A stretch of DNA of 64,000 nt from Azophilus sp965116165 (GTDB lineage: Bacteria; Pseudomonadota; Gammaproteobacteria; Pseudomonadales; Azotimanducaceae), in the NCBI GenBank assembly GCA_965116165.1, contig OZ220484.1, positions 2,046,001-2,110,000 on the forward strand, in the 5' to 3' direction. Under the pieces are notes generated by a model. That model worked only from the letters and a program-made list of their open reading frames with translations, was not told where the DNA came from and did not search any database. The translations under genes were made by a program, and so were the position numbers. Positions within the stretch are counted from its first letter, which is position 1; each line of letters opens with the position of its first letter. Positions 25,635 to 35,053 of this stretch are shown in pieces.

Positions 25635-25962
25635 CCGTGCGTGTTTTATCGTCAATACGGAAGTTGTGGTGCGATTTGGTTTGCAGAGGCTTGATCCGCG
25701 TGGTTTGGGATCCTCAATTGTGTTACAAAAGCCAAGGCTATCCGAACTGGCTTGGCGGGATAGTGGTCATGCTTTTCGAGTGTGGCGAACATGGCCGCTC
25801 GAGTTCTCGATGAGCTGTGCGGAAGGTGGTCGCTAGGCCTCCACATGAATCTGGGATCAAACAGGTAGGATAAGAACCCTCATGACAATACGAATTTTAT
25901 GCAAAATATCGATTGCTTAGTTATAACAGCAAATATCGCTGTTGCCGACGTGAATTCTTGCC
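25635..25962. other. Non-coding stretch, nothing recognised
   Basis: About 330 bp between the YaaA-like gene and the small gene at 25963. It becomes AT-rich towards its right end. No convincing reading frame, tRNA or known repeat is visible; the right end may hold the promoter of the small genes. Confidence 0.4.
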
Positions 25963-26121
25963 ATGTCACACGAGGCTCTTGAACATTATGCCTCCATAGC
26001 AAATATCGCACGGGTAAGGGATGAAAACGGGAGTATTTTAACAGCCAACCTTGAGTGCGTTTTGGAAGAAGCGAGAAAGATACAAGAAGGTTTCAAAAAA
26101 AGAGGAATTGGAGCCGAGTAA
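25963..26121 (+). CDS. Small hypothetical protein (52 residues)
   Basis: ATG 25963 opens a 52-codon frame beginning MSHEALEHYASIANIARVRD and ending in a basic tail (FKKRGIGAE). The middle part reads ANLECVLEEARKIQEGF, an amphipathic helix. It precedes a second small gene by about 100 bp, and the AT-rich composition of both differs from their neighbours. I do not know the family. Coding is supported by the amphipathic pattern and by its pairing with the next gene. Confidence 0.5.
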   Translation: MSHEALEHYASIANIARVRDENGSILTANLECVLEEARKIQEGFKKRGIGAE

Positions 26122-26218
26122 AAACAATAAACAATAGAACCAACCCTTATTACGCGATTACGCGCATAGCATCTTTTTCCGCAAGGAAATCCCAAGTCTC
26201 AATGAGAGGATCTAGGAA

Positions 26219-26425
26219 ATGGCAACCTATAAGGATATTCAGGATCGAGTCAGGAAGACGCATGGCTGGGTTCCAAAAACCTGTTGGATAGCTCACTGTA
26301 AGGAACTCAAGCGCTTACCTGTAGGGCAAGCGCATAACCGCCAGGATTCCCGGAGAAAAGTTCCCTGTCCGGTGGGGAAGCGCGCCGCCATTTTCGAGGC
26401 TTTCCATTATTTCCGCATGATTTGA
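26219..26425 (+). CDS. Small conserved-looking hypothetical protein (68 residues)
   Basis: A 68-residue protein opening MATYKDIQDRVRKTHGWVPK, then TCWIAHCKEL, with the C-terminal KRAAIFEAFHYFRMI. This pattern (YKDIQ..V....G.VPKTCWIAH.KEL, then a basic linker and a C-terminal FRHFGMI-like end) is one I recall from short uncharacterised proteins scattered among bacteria, often in accessory regions. AGGA sits close to the ATG. No function is known. Together with the 52-residue gene upstream it may form a small two-gene unit. Confidence 0.6.
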   Translation: MATYKDIQDRVRKTHGWVPKTCWIAHCKELKRLPVGQAHNRQDSRRKVPCPVGKRAAIFEAFHYFRMI

Positions 26426-27056
26426 TCGGGTTACGGATACACGAAGGGCCTGCTGACCTAGGAGCGGGCAGCAGGCCGGGGCTGTCGTGTGCCCACCCTC
26501 GCAATATTAGGACTACGACCTCGCACGGATCCGGCACGCCTTCTGGCATACCCTCTCGGTGATATGCTCTCTCAATGTGCGCCGAAGGCAAGACATTGAT
26601 TACGTCACAGGCACCGGATTTCCACCTTGGACTATACTTGGTCGTCAACTTCTCGACCTGTGCCCAGCCGAAGCGGTTCTCTTGCGATCTGAGGCGCAGG
26701 AGTGCGAACCACATCCGCTTCAGGCGTGAGACGAAACAGCTCAGGTGTTTATCGCAACCTCCATGCGAGCTTGCTCTTTTCGCCTGATCCGAGCCTGCTT
26801 TCGGAGAGCAGTTTCTCCACCTGCATCAATGGAACATCGTGTGCCGCGCAACGAAGTTTCCTCCTTAGAACGCAGGACACCCTCTCGATCTCGGAAATTC
26901 AGGCGCTGACCATTGACCTCTCGCCATCTGAGGTTACGCCCCGCCCTGATGTGTGGGAGTTTTACGTCTCCGGCAGTTGTGTCCAATAGACTTGATGGCA
27001 GGGCACAACGACTAACCCGTGTTCCTGCAATAATCTCACTCCGGTGCCAGACTCAC
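26426..27056. other. Non-coding stretch, nothing recognised
   Basis: About 630 bp between the small gene and the 3' end of the helicase gene. Short frames exist on both strands but none has family resemblance. A GC-rich inverted repeat near 26450-26480 (GGCCTGCTGACC / GGCAGCAGGCC) could terminate transcription. It may be the decayed remains of another island gene. Confidence 0.4.
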
Positions 27057-30000
27057 TTATTGGGTAAGGATTTCCAGTGCACGCAGGCGGTCGAGCTGAG
27101 CGTGCGCAAACTGATTGCGATAGCTCCGCAAGCAGCCGTAGCAGCTTGAATCGCAACCGCAATTCCCTTGTACGCGTGCACTCGCGGCACCGAGTACATC
27201 AGCGAAGACCTCTTCGCGTTCCAGTTGTGCCACCAACCCGGCACCGCCAGGTACGTTGTCGTATAGCACGACCTCCGATTCCCCGGGTCGGACTCCGCCG
27301 GTAATGGTGACGTTCAGGTCGGTGTCCGGCACTTCCAGCGTGTCAGCCGCGCCCAGCAGGATCGCGTAGGCAACCGAATACGCATCCCACTCGCCATGGA
27401 CAGCCGGAAACTGTAGACGCACGACATCGGTGGCCAGTTCGTGGCCGAGGGAGAAACGCTCTAGGGTGCCCTTGCAATCCGAATCCGAGGGCGACTTGTG
27501 ACTGGCCCGTGGTGTCGCCATGTGACTACCGCAGGAACGACAGATGTAGAAACCTTCCCTGTTCTTACCCTCGCACAGGATGACCAATACGCCGGGAACG
27601 GCCTTGGTCACCTGGACGCCGAGGATAGACTTCACTTCGGGTTGCACCTCGAAATCCCGGAGGAAGAAGGGCCGTGTCGTGTAGAGGCGCTGTGCTCGCC
27701 CCTGCGGCTCCGCTGGCTTCTTGAACAACGGCGTCACGAACCCGAACGCGGGAATGAGATACTTCCGTCCGCCCGGCGACCTCTCCGTATCCCCTTCGTC
27801 CCATTGCGTGAAGTTGCGTGCGTCGTCGTAGCGGTAATGGCGCACGGGCCACGCCTTGCCGGCAACCGCCTTGACGCCGCAGGATTCCCACTCGAGCTTG
27901 TTGGCGACCACTTTGCCTCCGGGCGCGTATTCTGCGATCGCCTGCGACAGATCCCGCTGCAGCGAGACGCCGGTCGATTGGCCGTCAGTAGAATGGACAT
28001 CGAGTTCGACGACATCCACTGGAAATCCGTACTTCGGTATAACGGCCTTTCGGGAAAGGAAGTTCAGCGTCCGTTCCTCGGCAATCGTCCTCATGCGCCT
28101 GCCGATACGAGCTACCCATCTGTCTTTGTTCTGCTCGAAATGTTCCCTCCGCAATGCCTTCATCGCGGTGTAGTCCGCGCAGACTTCCGCCTCTACCAAA
28201 GCTAGACGGCTGTCTTCGCCGGCGATTTTGACAACCCATGCATCGCCCACCAGACCCACCCGATCATGAATGTTCTCCGGAACGATGCGCAACAAAGCGT
28301 CCTTCAATTCGACATTGTTTTCGCAGAAGCCCTGAAGATCGTCCGTCGCCCGGGGCGCACGCCAGTCGCCGACAAAGGTCTTGACATTCTGAAACCTCAC
28401 CCGATCCTTCTTGAAGAATTCGGACAACGCGACGGCAACCATGTGCCGCAATACGATCTTCTCGTTCGTCATGTGCAGGCGCGGCGGATGGATCGCTCCG
28501 TTGATTACCCGGTCGACGGGTTTCTCGTAATGATAGAGGTCGTGTGGATTGCGGCGACAGTAGGTCAGCACTAGCCCCGGCGTGTCTCGCCGGCCCGCGC
28601 GCCCGGCTCGCTGAGCATAGTTGAACGATTCCGGAGGAACGTTGCGCAGAAAGACGGAGTCCAAGTCTCCAAGATCGACGCCGACCTCGAATGTGGTGGA
28701 CGAACTGAGAAGATGAATATTGCCCTTCTTGAATCGGTCCTGCCTGTGGCGCGCCTCATCGGCGTCGATCTGGGCAGTATGTTCTTCCGCGCGCAACGCG
28801 GGAGGCAATTCACGATTCGTGTAGAGAATCCGATAGTGGTTGCCGTCGAGGCGTTCACGACTGGCCGGCGAAAGCGTGCCGGGGCAGAGGTTTCGTGGGC
28901 AGACATCTCGAACGTTGTGGCTTGTTAGGGTTGCACAGGTACCGCATTCCCAGATTTCTTCGGGGCTTGCAGGCTTGATCCGAAGCCAACGTGGATCAAG
29001 GCGGAATGTGCCGTTCTGCTTTCCAGGCTTGAGGATGGATTCGTCCGCATGATGCTGCTCTCGCAATGCACGCCATATCTCAGTCATCAGTTCCACCGAG
29101 GTCGAGCACTTTAGGTTCTCGGCCAGGCCGCTCTCCGCGAGGAGCCGTCGAAGGAAATGTTTCACGACTGCGGATTGGGGACCGCCCCACTGCAGCACGT
29201 TACGCCGCCTGCCCGGCGGCGCGTTGGCGAATGCCTGTTGGGGCCAAGACGAGATGTCATTCCATACCGGTGTCCCGGCGCTTTTGGGGAGGCTCATGGC
29301 ACGGCGCGGGCGCATCTCGTCGAGCAGGTAGCCTATCAGGACATGCGACTCGTCCTCGCTGAAATTCCAGGGCGAGCGCCGCATCATGTCCGGCACATGC
29401 ATGTTGCGGGGGAGCGCGACACTCCATTTGACTAGGCCGACGCCGCTTAGTGACAACCTCTTCTCGTCGGTCATCGCCTCACGCAGAATGGACGTAAGTG
29501 CCCGGCGCGTTCGCTGCTCGCGAGTATCCGCTTCGCTGAAAAGTCCGGCCTCGTCCCATTCCCGGAGCAAACGGTTGCGCAGATCGTCGATCGACAGGCC
29601 CTCCTCGGCAACTGATTCGGACAGGATGGCCCGAAGGATGAGATTTCGGTCACGCAGCTTTTCGTAGGAATTCTCGGCGTACCAAGCGAAGAACGCCGCC
29701 TCCTGACGGCTGTCGGCGAAGGCAAGAACCTTGCGTCGATCCTTCGGCAGCAGCTCATGCAAGGCGGTCGCGACCACGGAGTTCGGGCCATCCGACCCAT
29801 GCACAATTTCCTGAACGGGATCGCCAACCCCGCCGCGTCGATAGCCGCAGACCGCACATTCCTTGAGTTGGTCGGGATTTTCTTTGTGTGAGGCGCACTT
29901 CTTCACAGGTGTTGCAGCATCACAGTCACAGTCGGGCGTGGACTGTGACAGGGCACCACAGCGTCTGCACAGTAATGTGTCTCCATCGTCTGTCGGCAGG

Positions 30001-31265
30001 TAGTAGTCGACGCCGAATCGCGGATGACTTGGGTCGCGATCAGCTTCCCTCAACCTTCCCTCATGCTCTTGGCCGACATAGTAGTGCTGACCGCACTCCC
30101 GGCAGAGCGCAATCTCGAGTGGTTCGCCCGCCACGCCGCCTTCGCTTTCGCTCTTGCGATTGAGCACCACGGCATCGGCTCCATCCCGGTGAACAAGGAA
30201 GGCACCCTCAAGCGCACGGAGAAACGCATGGTAGCGCCGCGGAGGTCGGTCGTCGTCGGTCCGAAGGGATTCTCCGAAGACGATGGACTGTGTCGAGAAA
30301 GCCTCTCCGAAGAGTTCCGTCGCAAATTCGGCCACCGATACCCTGTCTTCGTCACCTTGGCTTGAGGTGATGGTCGCACTGGTGGCGATGCATCGGAACG
30401 GATCCCGCCGTCCTCCGTCGCGCAAGCGTTGCTTGAGCCGTCGGATCAACATGCCCATTTCCATGCCTCTCGCGCCGCGATATTGATGCGCCTCATCGAG
30501 CACGATGAACTGCCAGCGGGCACCGCGTCCGGCGTCGAACAACGGGCTGTCGTCTGGACGGATGAGCAAGTACTCCAGCATGGAGTAATTGGTCAGCAGA
30601 ATGTGGGGCGGCGAGCGCCGCATCTCGTCGCGAAAAACGAGCTCGCCAGGTAAACGGTCCTCCGCCCGCGCGGTGGCGTTTCGCCATCTGTCCTTGGCAT
30701 CTTCTGGTGTCTGTCCAATGTATTGCCCAAACGTCGGTTCGAATCTGGAGTCGGCCTCCCTCAAGTCTCGGCAGATCGCTCCCAAGCGCTCACGTTGATC
30801 GTTCGCCAGCGCATTCATGGGATAGAGGATCAAAGCCCGCACCCCTGGCTCTTCCAACTCCCCATTGAGATGCTGGCGGTAGAGTTCGAACAGAATCGGG
30901 TAGAGGAAGCTCTCGGTCTTGCCACTGGCGGTGCCGGTGGCGACAACCACATTCAGATCATCGACATGCGTGGCACGGATAGCGCGTTCCTGATGTGTAT
31001 ACAGATGGCCATTGATCAGCGCCGGCAAGATATCCTCGGCCCCGCTGGGGAAACACTCGGTTGCCAGTGCTCGTGCGCTCAATCGTTTCGCAAACCCTCG
31101 ATGGGGTTCTGGAAAGGATCCCTTCAAGAGACTTCCCTCCTTGCGCAGGGCTTCCTGAAAGGACTCGCGCAGAAGGGGATCCTTGAAAAAGAACGAGGTT
31201 CTCAAATAATTCTCATAGCGTCGCCGAATCATCTCCGGCCGATCCTGTATGTTGATATCAGCCAT
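27057..31265 (-). CDS. Large SF2 DEAH-box helicase with C-terminal DUF1998 domain
   Basis: A 1402-residue protein. Motif I is VVATGTASGKTESF near residue 110, DEAH box IVLDEAHQYRG near 258, motif III CIATSATI near 298, and motif VI QRAGRAGRRDTPG in the second RecA-like domain. Cys clusters between them (CRECGQHYY, LCRRCGAL, CAVCGYRRGG) suggest inserted zinc ribbons. The C-terminus is DUF1998-like: CRSCGSHMATP, then NVPGGAGLVAQL and the Cys cluster CGCDSSCYGCLRSYRNQ. Such helicases occur in defence systems (DISARM, Druantia) and in MrfA-type repair. The start ATG 31265 has AGGAGG upstream and overlaps the 709-residue gene by 8 nt, so the two are coupled. Neither length nor neighbours fit a named system that I know. 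Confidence 0.85.
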   Translation of the reverse strand: MADINIQDRPEMIRRRYENYLRTSFFFKDPLLRESFQEALRKEGSLLKGSFPEPHRGFAKRLSARALATECFPSGAEDILPALINGHLYTHQERAIRATHVDDLNVVVATGTASGKTESFLYPILFELYRQHLNGELEEPGVRALILYPMNALANDQRERLGAICRDLREADSRFEPTFGQYIGQTPEDAKDRWRNATARAEDRLPGELVFRDEMRRSPPHILLTNYSMLEYLLIRPDDSPLFDAGRGARWQFIVLDEAHQYRGARGMEMGMLIRRLKQRLRDGGRRDPFRCIATSATITSSQGDEDRVSVAEFATELFGEAFSTQSIVFGESLRTDDDRPPRRYHAFLRALEGAFLVHRDGADAVVLNRKSESEGGVAGEPLEIALCRECGQHYYVGQEHEGRLREADRDPSHPRFGVDYYLPTDDGDTLLCRRCGALSQSTPDCDCDAATPVKKCASHKENPDQLKECAVCGYRRGGVGDPVQEIVHGSDGPNSVVATALHELLPKDRRKVLAFADSRQEAAFFAWYAENSYEKLRDRNLILRAILSESVAEEGLSIDDLRNRLLREWDEAGLFSEADTREQRTRRALTSILREAMTDEKRLSLSGVGLVKWSVALPRNMHVPDMMRRSPWNFSEDESHVLIGYLLDEMRPRRAMSLPKSAGTPVWNDISSWPQQAFANAPPGRRRNVLQWGGPQSAVVKHFLRRLLAESGLAENLKCSTSVELMTEIWRALREQHHADESILKPGKQNGTFRLDPRWLRIKPASPEEIWECGTCATLTSHNVRDVCPRNLCPGTLSPASRERLDGNHYRILYTNRELPPALRAEEHTAQIDADEARHRQDRFKKGNIHLLSSSTTFEVGVDLGDLDSVFLRNVPPESFNYAQRAGRAGRRDTPGLVLTYCRRNPHDLYHYEKPVDRVINGAIHPPRLHMTNEKIVLRHMVAVALSEFFKKDRVRFQNVKTFVGDWRAPRATDDLQGFCENNVELKDALLRIVPENIHDRVGLVGDAWVVKIAGEDSRLALVEAEVCADYTAMKALRREHFEQNKDRWVARIGRRMRTIAEERTLNFLSRKAVIPKYGFPVDVVELDVHSTDGQSTGVSLQRDLSQAIAEYAPGGKVVANKLEWESCGVKAVAGKAWPVRHYRYDDARNFTQWDEGDTERSPGGRKYLIPAFGFVTPLFKKPAEPQGRAQRLYTTRPFFLRDFEVQPEVKSILGVQVTKAVPGVLVILCEGKNREGFYICRSCGSHMATPRASHKSPSDSDCKGTLERFSLGHELATDVVRLQFPAVHGEWDAYSVAYAILLGAADTLEVPDTDLNVTITGGVRPGESEVVLYDNVPGGAGLVAQLEREEVFADVLGAASARVQGNCGCDSSCYGCLRSYRNQFAHAQLDRLRALEILTQ

Positions 31266-33387
31266 CAAGTATCCTCCTGACTCTTTCCACGTTGATCCGA
31301 TGCGAAGTCCGCCGTCGCCGGTCTATCGGAATGGATCGTTCCGTAGCTTCCTTCAGCGTCATTCTGGCGTTCTGCAACTCACGAAAGCTGAACCCCTTTC
31401 CGCATTTCCATCCGCCCCCAGTGGACATGACGCGAGCGGCTGGCTGTCTTTCCGGCACGGATAGCTGCTCAACGGTGACCGTAACGGTGCTGTTGATACC
31501 GTCGGTGCCGGAAACCGCCAATGTGAGCGTGTATCTGGTCGTTTTCGATGGGCGGATCCTGAAGGTGCCATCGTTGTCGACCACACCTGCGTCTGGATCG
31601 ATGGACGCGCGGGCGTCATCCGCGCTCCGGGTTGTCCAAGTCAGGAGTACTTCCTCGCCGGCACAAATCGTTGCGGGCTCTGCAGTGAATGAGAGTATCT
31701 CCGGCATCGGGTCGGCGGAAATCACGATGAGCGGTACGATTTTCCCGGCCCACTCCACATTGAAATGAGCATCCTCTTTCAGTCTCCGGTCGATCTGCGC
31801 ATGGTCGACGAAGTGAGCGAGTGGGATCACAATTCGCTCATCCTTGATACGTCGCTGGTACGGCTGAGTTGGCTCATCGTTGAACCCAGCGCGAACCGCC
31901 CCGAATCGTCTCGATAACGGTGCCATCGAAACGTTTGAGCGAGCATGTTTCCGAAACTCCTCTCGTGTCATGATGATCGGTGTGTCTTGCCACTCGCTCG
32001 GCTCGGAACGGCTGTCCTCCAGTCGCCACCAGAGTCGGGGAAGGTCCAACATGATGCCAACGTTGCTCGTATCCGTTGCAAGGGTGCACGATATGCGATC
32101 CGCGTCTGGATTCGACGGAGCCACGAGTACACCCGACAGTGTGACGTCCTGCAAAGCCTCGGTCTGCAGGGTCGGGGCAATCGTCGAGCCGTCCGTGCCG
32201 ACGAAGCGTACCTCCGTGGGCGAGTATCCCGAAGGTGTCGGTACGAGGGCCAGGTCTTTGCTGTAGTTCGTCCCGTTAACGCAAATCCGTAGTAAGTTGC
32301 GTAAATACCGGAACACTATGCTGTCGAGTAACCTCGCCTCCGAGTCGTAGACCCGAAGAAAAAACCGTCCTTGCCGGTCGCCCAAAACGTCCGGGAGCGA
32401 TTGTGCTTCTAGGCGAAAGCTCTGTCCCCAGCCGTGTTCGGTCTCCTCTCCCACGCGCGCCCAGACGATTTCCGGGGCAGATTGGAGACTTGGAGCGTTA
32501 CCAACGAACAAATCCCCCTCGTCCGAGTCGTCGAAGACACGCCTTCCGATCAGTTCGATGCCGGTCGCAACGGGTGAGCCGCTCCACTCGCGGAAACCGT
32601 CGAGGCTCTCATCCGTTGCGCTTACCTCCCGATGGAAATAGTGCGCCCGGAATTCGGTGTCGACACAATCGTCCGGTTCAACCGGCCCATGACCTGTCCT
32701 GACCCACGAGGCTGGCGCGATGACGATGAAATGTCCGCTCGTGATCTTGGTAATTTTCCGCCCCTCGCCCGACCAGTTCTTTCGCAGCTTGAAGATGAGA
32801 GGATCGTCTTCGAATAACGGAACGTCGTGTCGTTGCTTGTCCTGACATGCAACGATCAGTTGGCCGATAAACGAGGGGACGCGACATTCTTGTGTGCCAT
32901 GGTCTAGAAGCTCGCCTTTGAGCTTTACAGCCGAGAGTTGGCATTCCTCGTCAGCGGTCAGGATGATCTCCCAAGTCGAGGAACCGGGAACCTTTCGACA
33001 GATCAATTCCGGGCGGGTGGAAGGAGACTGTGACTGCTGTTCCGGTTTTGGGTTCGAATGCCGTCGACTTCGTCTTCCTCCAATATCCCGAGGCTTGCGA
33101 TTGGACTGCGGCGTTTTTTCCGTGCTCGCATTGTCCTCGTTCATATCCTCCGGCTCGTCTCTCTCGGAATGCCCACCGGTCTCCGGTACACTGTGATCTT
33201 GATCGTCATTGTCTCGCGGAGCGGTTGAAGCGGAGTCTTCCGATGCAACTTCTGTCCGACTCGTTTCCAAAGGCTCGGACGACTGTCCAGTCGCAGTCGG
33301 GCGTCCAGAGGACGTTGAGTTTCCCCCGCTAGGCCAGAGCCATTTTGCCAACGCCCGCAGCGCCACGATTATCCGTGTCACCCGCAT
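31258..33387 (-). CDS. 709-residue protein with bacterial Ig-like and L13e-like domains
   Basis: The start ATG 33387 has GGAGG 6 nt upstream. Residues 1-18 form a hydrophobic/basic helix and about 20-130 are a disordered, acidic and Ser/Thr-rich linker. The middle (about 130-550) is beta-rich with no family that I recognise. About 558-650 read as an Ig-like fold (SFTAEPATICAGEEVLLTWT, then TTRYTLTLAVSG). The final 55 residues (CGKGFSFRELQNARMT, then IPIDRRRRTSHRINVERV) resemble the ribosomal L13e-like helical motif. No enzymatic motif is visible, so a recognition or scaffold role for the coupled helicase is likely (inference). It is transcribed divergently from the XRE-ImmA regulator. Confidence 0.6.
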   Translation of the reverse strand: MRVTRIIVALRALAKWLWPSGGNSTSSGRPTATGQSSEPLETSRTEVASEDSASTAPRDNDDQDHSVPETGGHSERDEPEDMNEDNASTEKTPQSNRKPRDIGGRRSRRHSNPKPEQQSQSPSTRPELICRKVPGSSTWEIILTADEECQLSAVKLKGELLDHGTQECRVPSFIGQLIVACQDKQRHDVPLFEDDPLIFKLRKNWSGEGRKITKITSGHFIVIAPASWVRTGHGPVEPDDCVDTEFRAHYFHREVSATDESLDGFREWSGSPVATGIELIGRRVFDDSDEGDLFVGNAPSLQSAPEIVWARVGEETEHGWGQSFRLEAQSLPDVLGDRQGRFFLRVYDSEARLLDSIVFRYLRNLLRICVNGTNYSKDLALVPTPSGYSPTEVRFVGTDGSTIAPTLQTEALQDVTLSGVLVAPSNPDADRISCTLATDTSNVGIMLDLPRLWWRLEDSRSEPSEWQDTPIIMTREEFRKHARSNVSMAPLSRRFGAVRAGFNDEPTQPYQRRIKDERIVIPLAHFVDHAQIDRRLKEDAHFNVEWAGKIVPLIVISADPMPEILSFTAEPATICAGEEVLLTWTTRSADDARASIDPDAGVVDNDGTFRIRPSKTTRYTLTLAVSGTDGINSTVTVTVEQLSVPERQPAARVMSTGGGWKCGKGFSFRELQNARMTLKEATERSIPIDRRRRTSHRINVERVRRILDG

Positions 33388-33531
33388 CAGCTACCTCCAC
33401 ATTTTCTGAACCAAGCCCCGTTGATGCCCCTCAAAGATTTCCGAGCGCTGATAGCGCTGATATTGCAGGCCTCCAAAATGAGCAAGTGTTCTCAATTTCA
33501 CAACTGCTCGAATGCGGCTCTTTTCAGCAAG

Positions 33532-33571
33532 GTATATAAAACTATACTAATTATGTATATTTGTAAACATA
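33532..33571. promoter_or_regulatory. Array of GTATA/TATAC half-sites between divergent genes
   Basis: In the 210-bp gap between the 709-residue gene and the XRE-ImmA gene there are three half-sites: GTATA (33532), TATAC (33543) and GTATA (33555). They make two overlapping palindromes (GTATA-N6-TATAC and TATAC-N7-GTATA). A further dyad TATGT-N10-ACATA spans 33552-33571. The 11-12 bp spacing puts the sites on one face of the helix. This is a good candidate operator for the XRE protein encoded 30 bp away. Confidence 0.55.
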
Positions 33572-33597
33572 GGGCGGGTGGGGGCAAGGAGTGGCCG

Positions 33598-34689
33598 ATG
33601 CTGGGTGACCGATTACGACTGGCACGTAAGAAAGCAGGACTGTCGATGGACGACCTGGTGTCCGCCATGGGTGGCCAAGTTTCCAAGCAGTCGCTCAGCA
33701 AATACGAGCGCAATCTGATGATGCCGGGCTCTCGTGTGCTCGCGAGCTTGTGCCGGTACTTGGAGGTGTCACTCGACTTCTTGATGAGTAGTGAAATCGA
33801 GGCGCTTGAGGGCGTTGATTTTCGTACCCACACCAAAACCACCGCCAAAGAGCGCGCCCAGGTCGAGGCGATAGTCATTGAGCATGCGGAGCGCTATCTC
33901 GCCATCGAATCGATCCTCGGCGAGGAAGTGACCCGCTGGCACGCACCTGAGAAAAAGTGCATTCGCGATGAGTCCGACGCCGAGAACTTTGCCGTTGAAT
34001 TGCGCGAACATTGGCGCCTCGGCATCGACCCGATTCCGAACATGACTGCGCTCTTGGAGGATTTGGGGCTCAAGGTGCTGTTGCTCGATCTTCCTGACCG
34101 AGTATCCGGTATGACCTGTCTTATCCGTCGACGGGCAAGTGATGAGCGTATTCCGGCAATCGTTGCCAATACCGCCATGAACCTCGAGCGCCGACGCCTG
34201 ACTTTGGCGCATGAGTTGTTTCACCGGCTCGTCGATGTGCCCGAAGATGCGGACATACGGCCCGAGCGGGCGATGAACCACTGTGCTGGCGCGTTTCTCA
34301 TGACCAAACGGTTTCTCATCGACGAGTTCGGCACCGGTCGCGCGCGCGTCAGCTATCCTGAGCTTCTGGCCCTCAAACACCGCCTGGGTGTGCCGATGGC
34401 CGCCCTCCTCGTCCGTCTCGGCCAAGTGGGCGTATTGAGCGAGGGTACCGTCGGCATGCTGTTCCGCGGTCCGGCACGGCCTTGGCGTAGGCACGAGCCG
34501 GATCCGATCCCAGAAGACAGGGTCAACAATCCGCTTGAGCAGCCCGAGCGTTTTAAGCGGCTGTGCTATCGGGCGTTTTCCGAGCAATATATTTCGCGCG
34601 CCAAACTTATGGAGTTACTGCAACTGCCGTTCGAGCAGATTGAGGTGGCCCTACAGTGGCCTTCTCAAGATGCAAGTCATCGTCAGTGA
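33598..34689 (+). CDS. XRE-family regulator with ImmA/IrrE metallopeptidase domain
   Basis: A 363-residue protein. Residues 1-65 are an XRE helix-turn-helix (LGDRLRLARKKAGLSMDDLV, then SKQSLSKYERN). The C-terminal half is an ImmA/IrrE-type peptidase with LTLAHELFHRL (HExxH), and MNHCAGAFLM supplies the second part of the site. Proteins of this kind cleave repressors or are themselves repressors that control mobile elements and toxin or defence genes. ATG 33598 has AAGGAG 8 nt upstream; a longer frame from 33421 has no such support. It is divergent to the Ig/L13e-helicase operon, with palindromic sites between, and overlaps the PIN-like gene by 20 nt. Confidence 0.88.
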   Translation: MLGDRLRLARKKAGLSMDDLVSAMGGQVSKQSLSKYERNLMMPGSRVLASLCRYLEVSLDFLMSSEIEALEGVDFRTHTKTTAKERAQVEAIVIEHAERYLAIESILGEEVTRWHAPEKKCIRDESDAENFAVELREHWRLGIDPIPNMTALLEDLGLKVLLLDLPDRVSGMTCLIRRRASDERIPAIVANTAMNLERRRLTLAHELFHRLVDVPEDADIRPERAMNHCAGAFLMTKRFLIDEFGTGRARVSYPELLALKHRLGVPMAALLVRLGQVGVLSEGTVGMLFRGPARPWRRHEPDPIPEDRVNNPLEQPERFKRLCYRAFSEQYISRAKLMELLQLPFEQIEVALQWPSQDASHRQ

Positions 34690-35050
34690 CACCTCGTGTC
34701 TCATCGATCTGCGCGTCGGCAACATCTTGGCGCCCTTTTTTAGCCTGCCTTACCGGTTCGTGATCCCGGAAGAGCTCTTCGAGAGCGAATTCTTGTCGTT
34801 TAGTCTCGACGAAAAGGCGCTTTCGCGGCTGACCGATGCCCTACCCGCGCTCATCGCAGCGGGCGTGAAGTACCCGGCGGCACGAGGCACCATACTGGTT
34901 GCGGTGGCGGGTTACGACGAGAGCCAGCTTGAGCAGTATGCCGAGCAGATAAGCCGGCTGGTACGGGACGGTGTCGATGCGGTGCCGACGGTTGCGGAGA
35001 CGGAAGCCCACGATAGACTCGTTGGGCTGTTGGAGGGTGTGTCGGAGTAG
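34670..35050 (+). CDS. PIN-like domain protein, possibly degenerate
   Basis: A 126-residue protein from ATG 34670. The opening MQVIVSDTSCLIDLRVGNIL matches a PIN-domain first strand with its Asp, and RFVIPEELFESEF fits the next helix-strand unit. The second half (from about residue 48) does not follow the PIN pattern and I cannot place the other catalytic acids. It overlaps the XRE-ImmA gene by 20 nt, an arrangement known for XRE-ImmA plus PIN toxin-antitoxin-like pairs. Either it is a divergent member or the 3' half has been exchanged. Confidence 0.6.
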   Translation: MQVIVSDTSCLIDLRVGNILAPFFSLPYRFVIPEELFESEFLSFSLDEKALSRLTDALPALIAAGVKYPAARGTILVAVAGYDESQLEQYAEQISRLVRDGVDAVPTVAETEAHDRLVGLLEGVSE

Positions 35051-35053
35051 GGG

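Noticed and set aside
27057..33387. Assignment of the helicase operon to DISARM or Druantia
   Set aside because: No drmC-type PLD gene, no separate drmA/drmB and no Druantia partner was seen; the helicase is too short for DruE. The neighbouring methylase belongs with its own nuclease.
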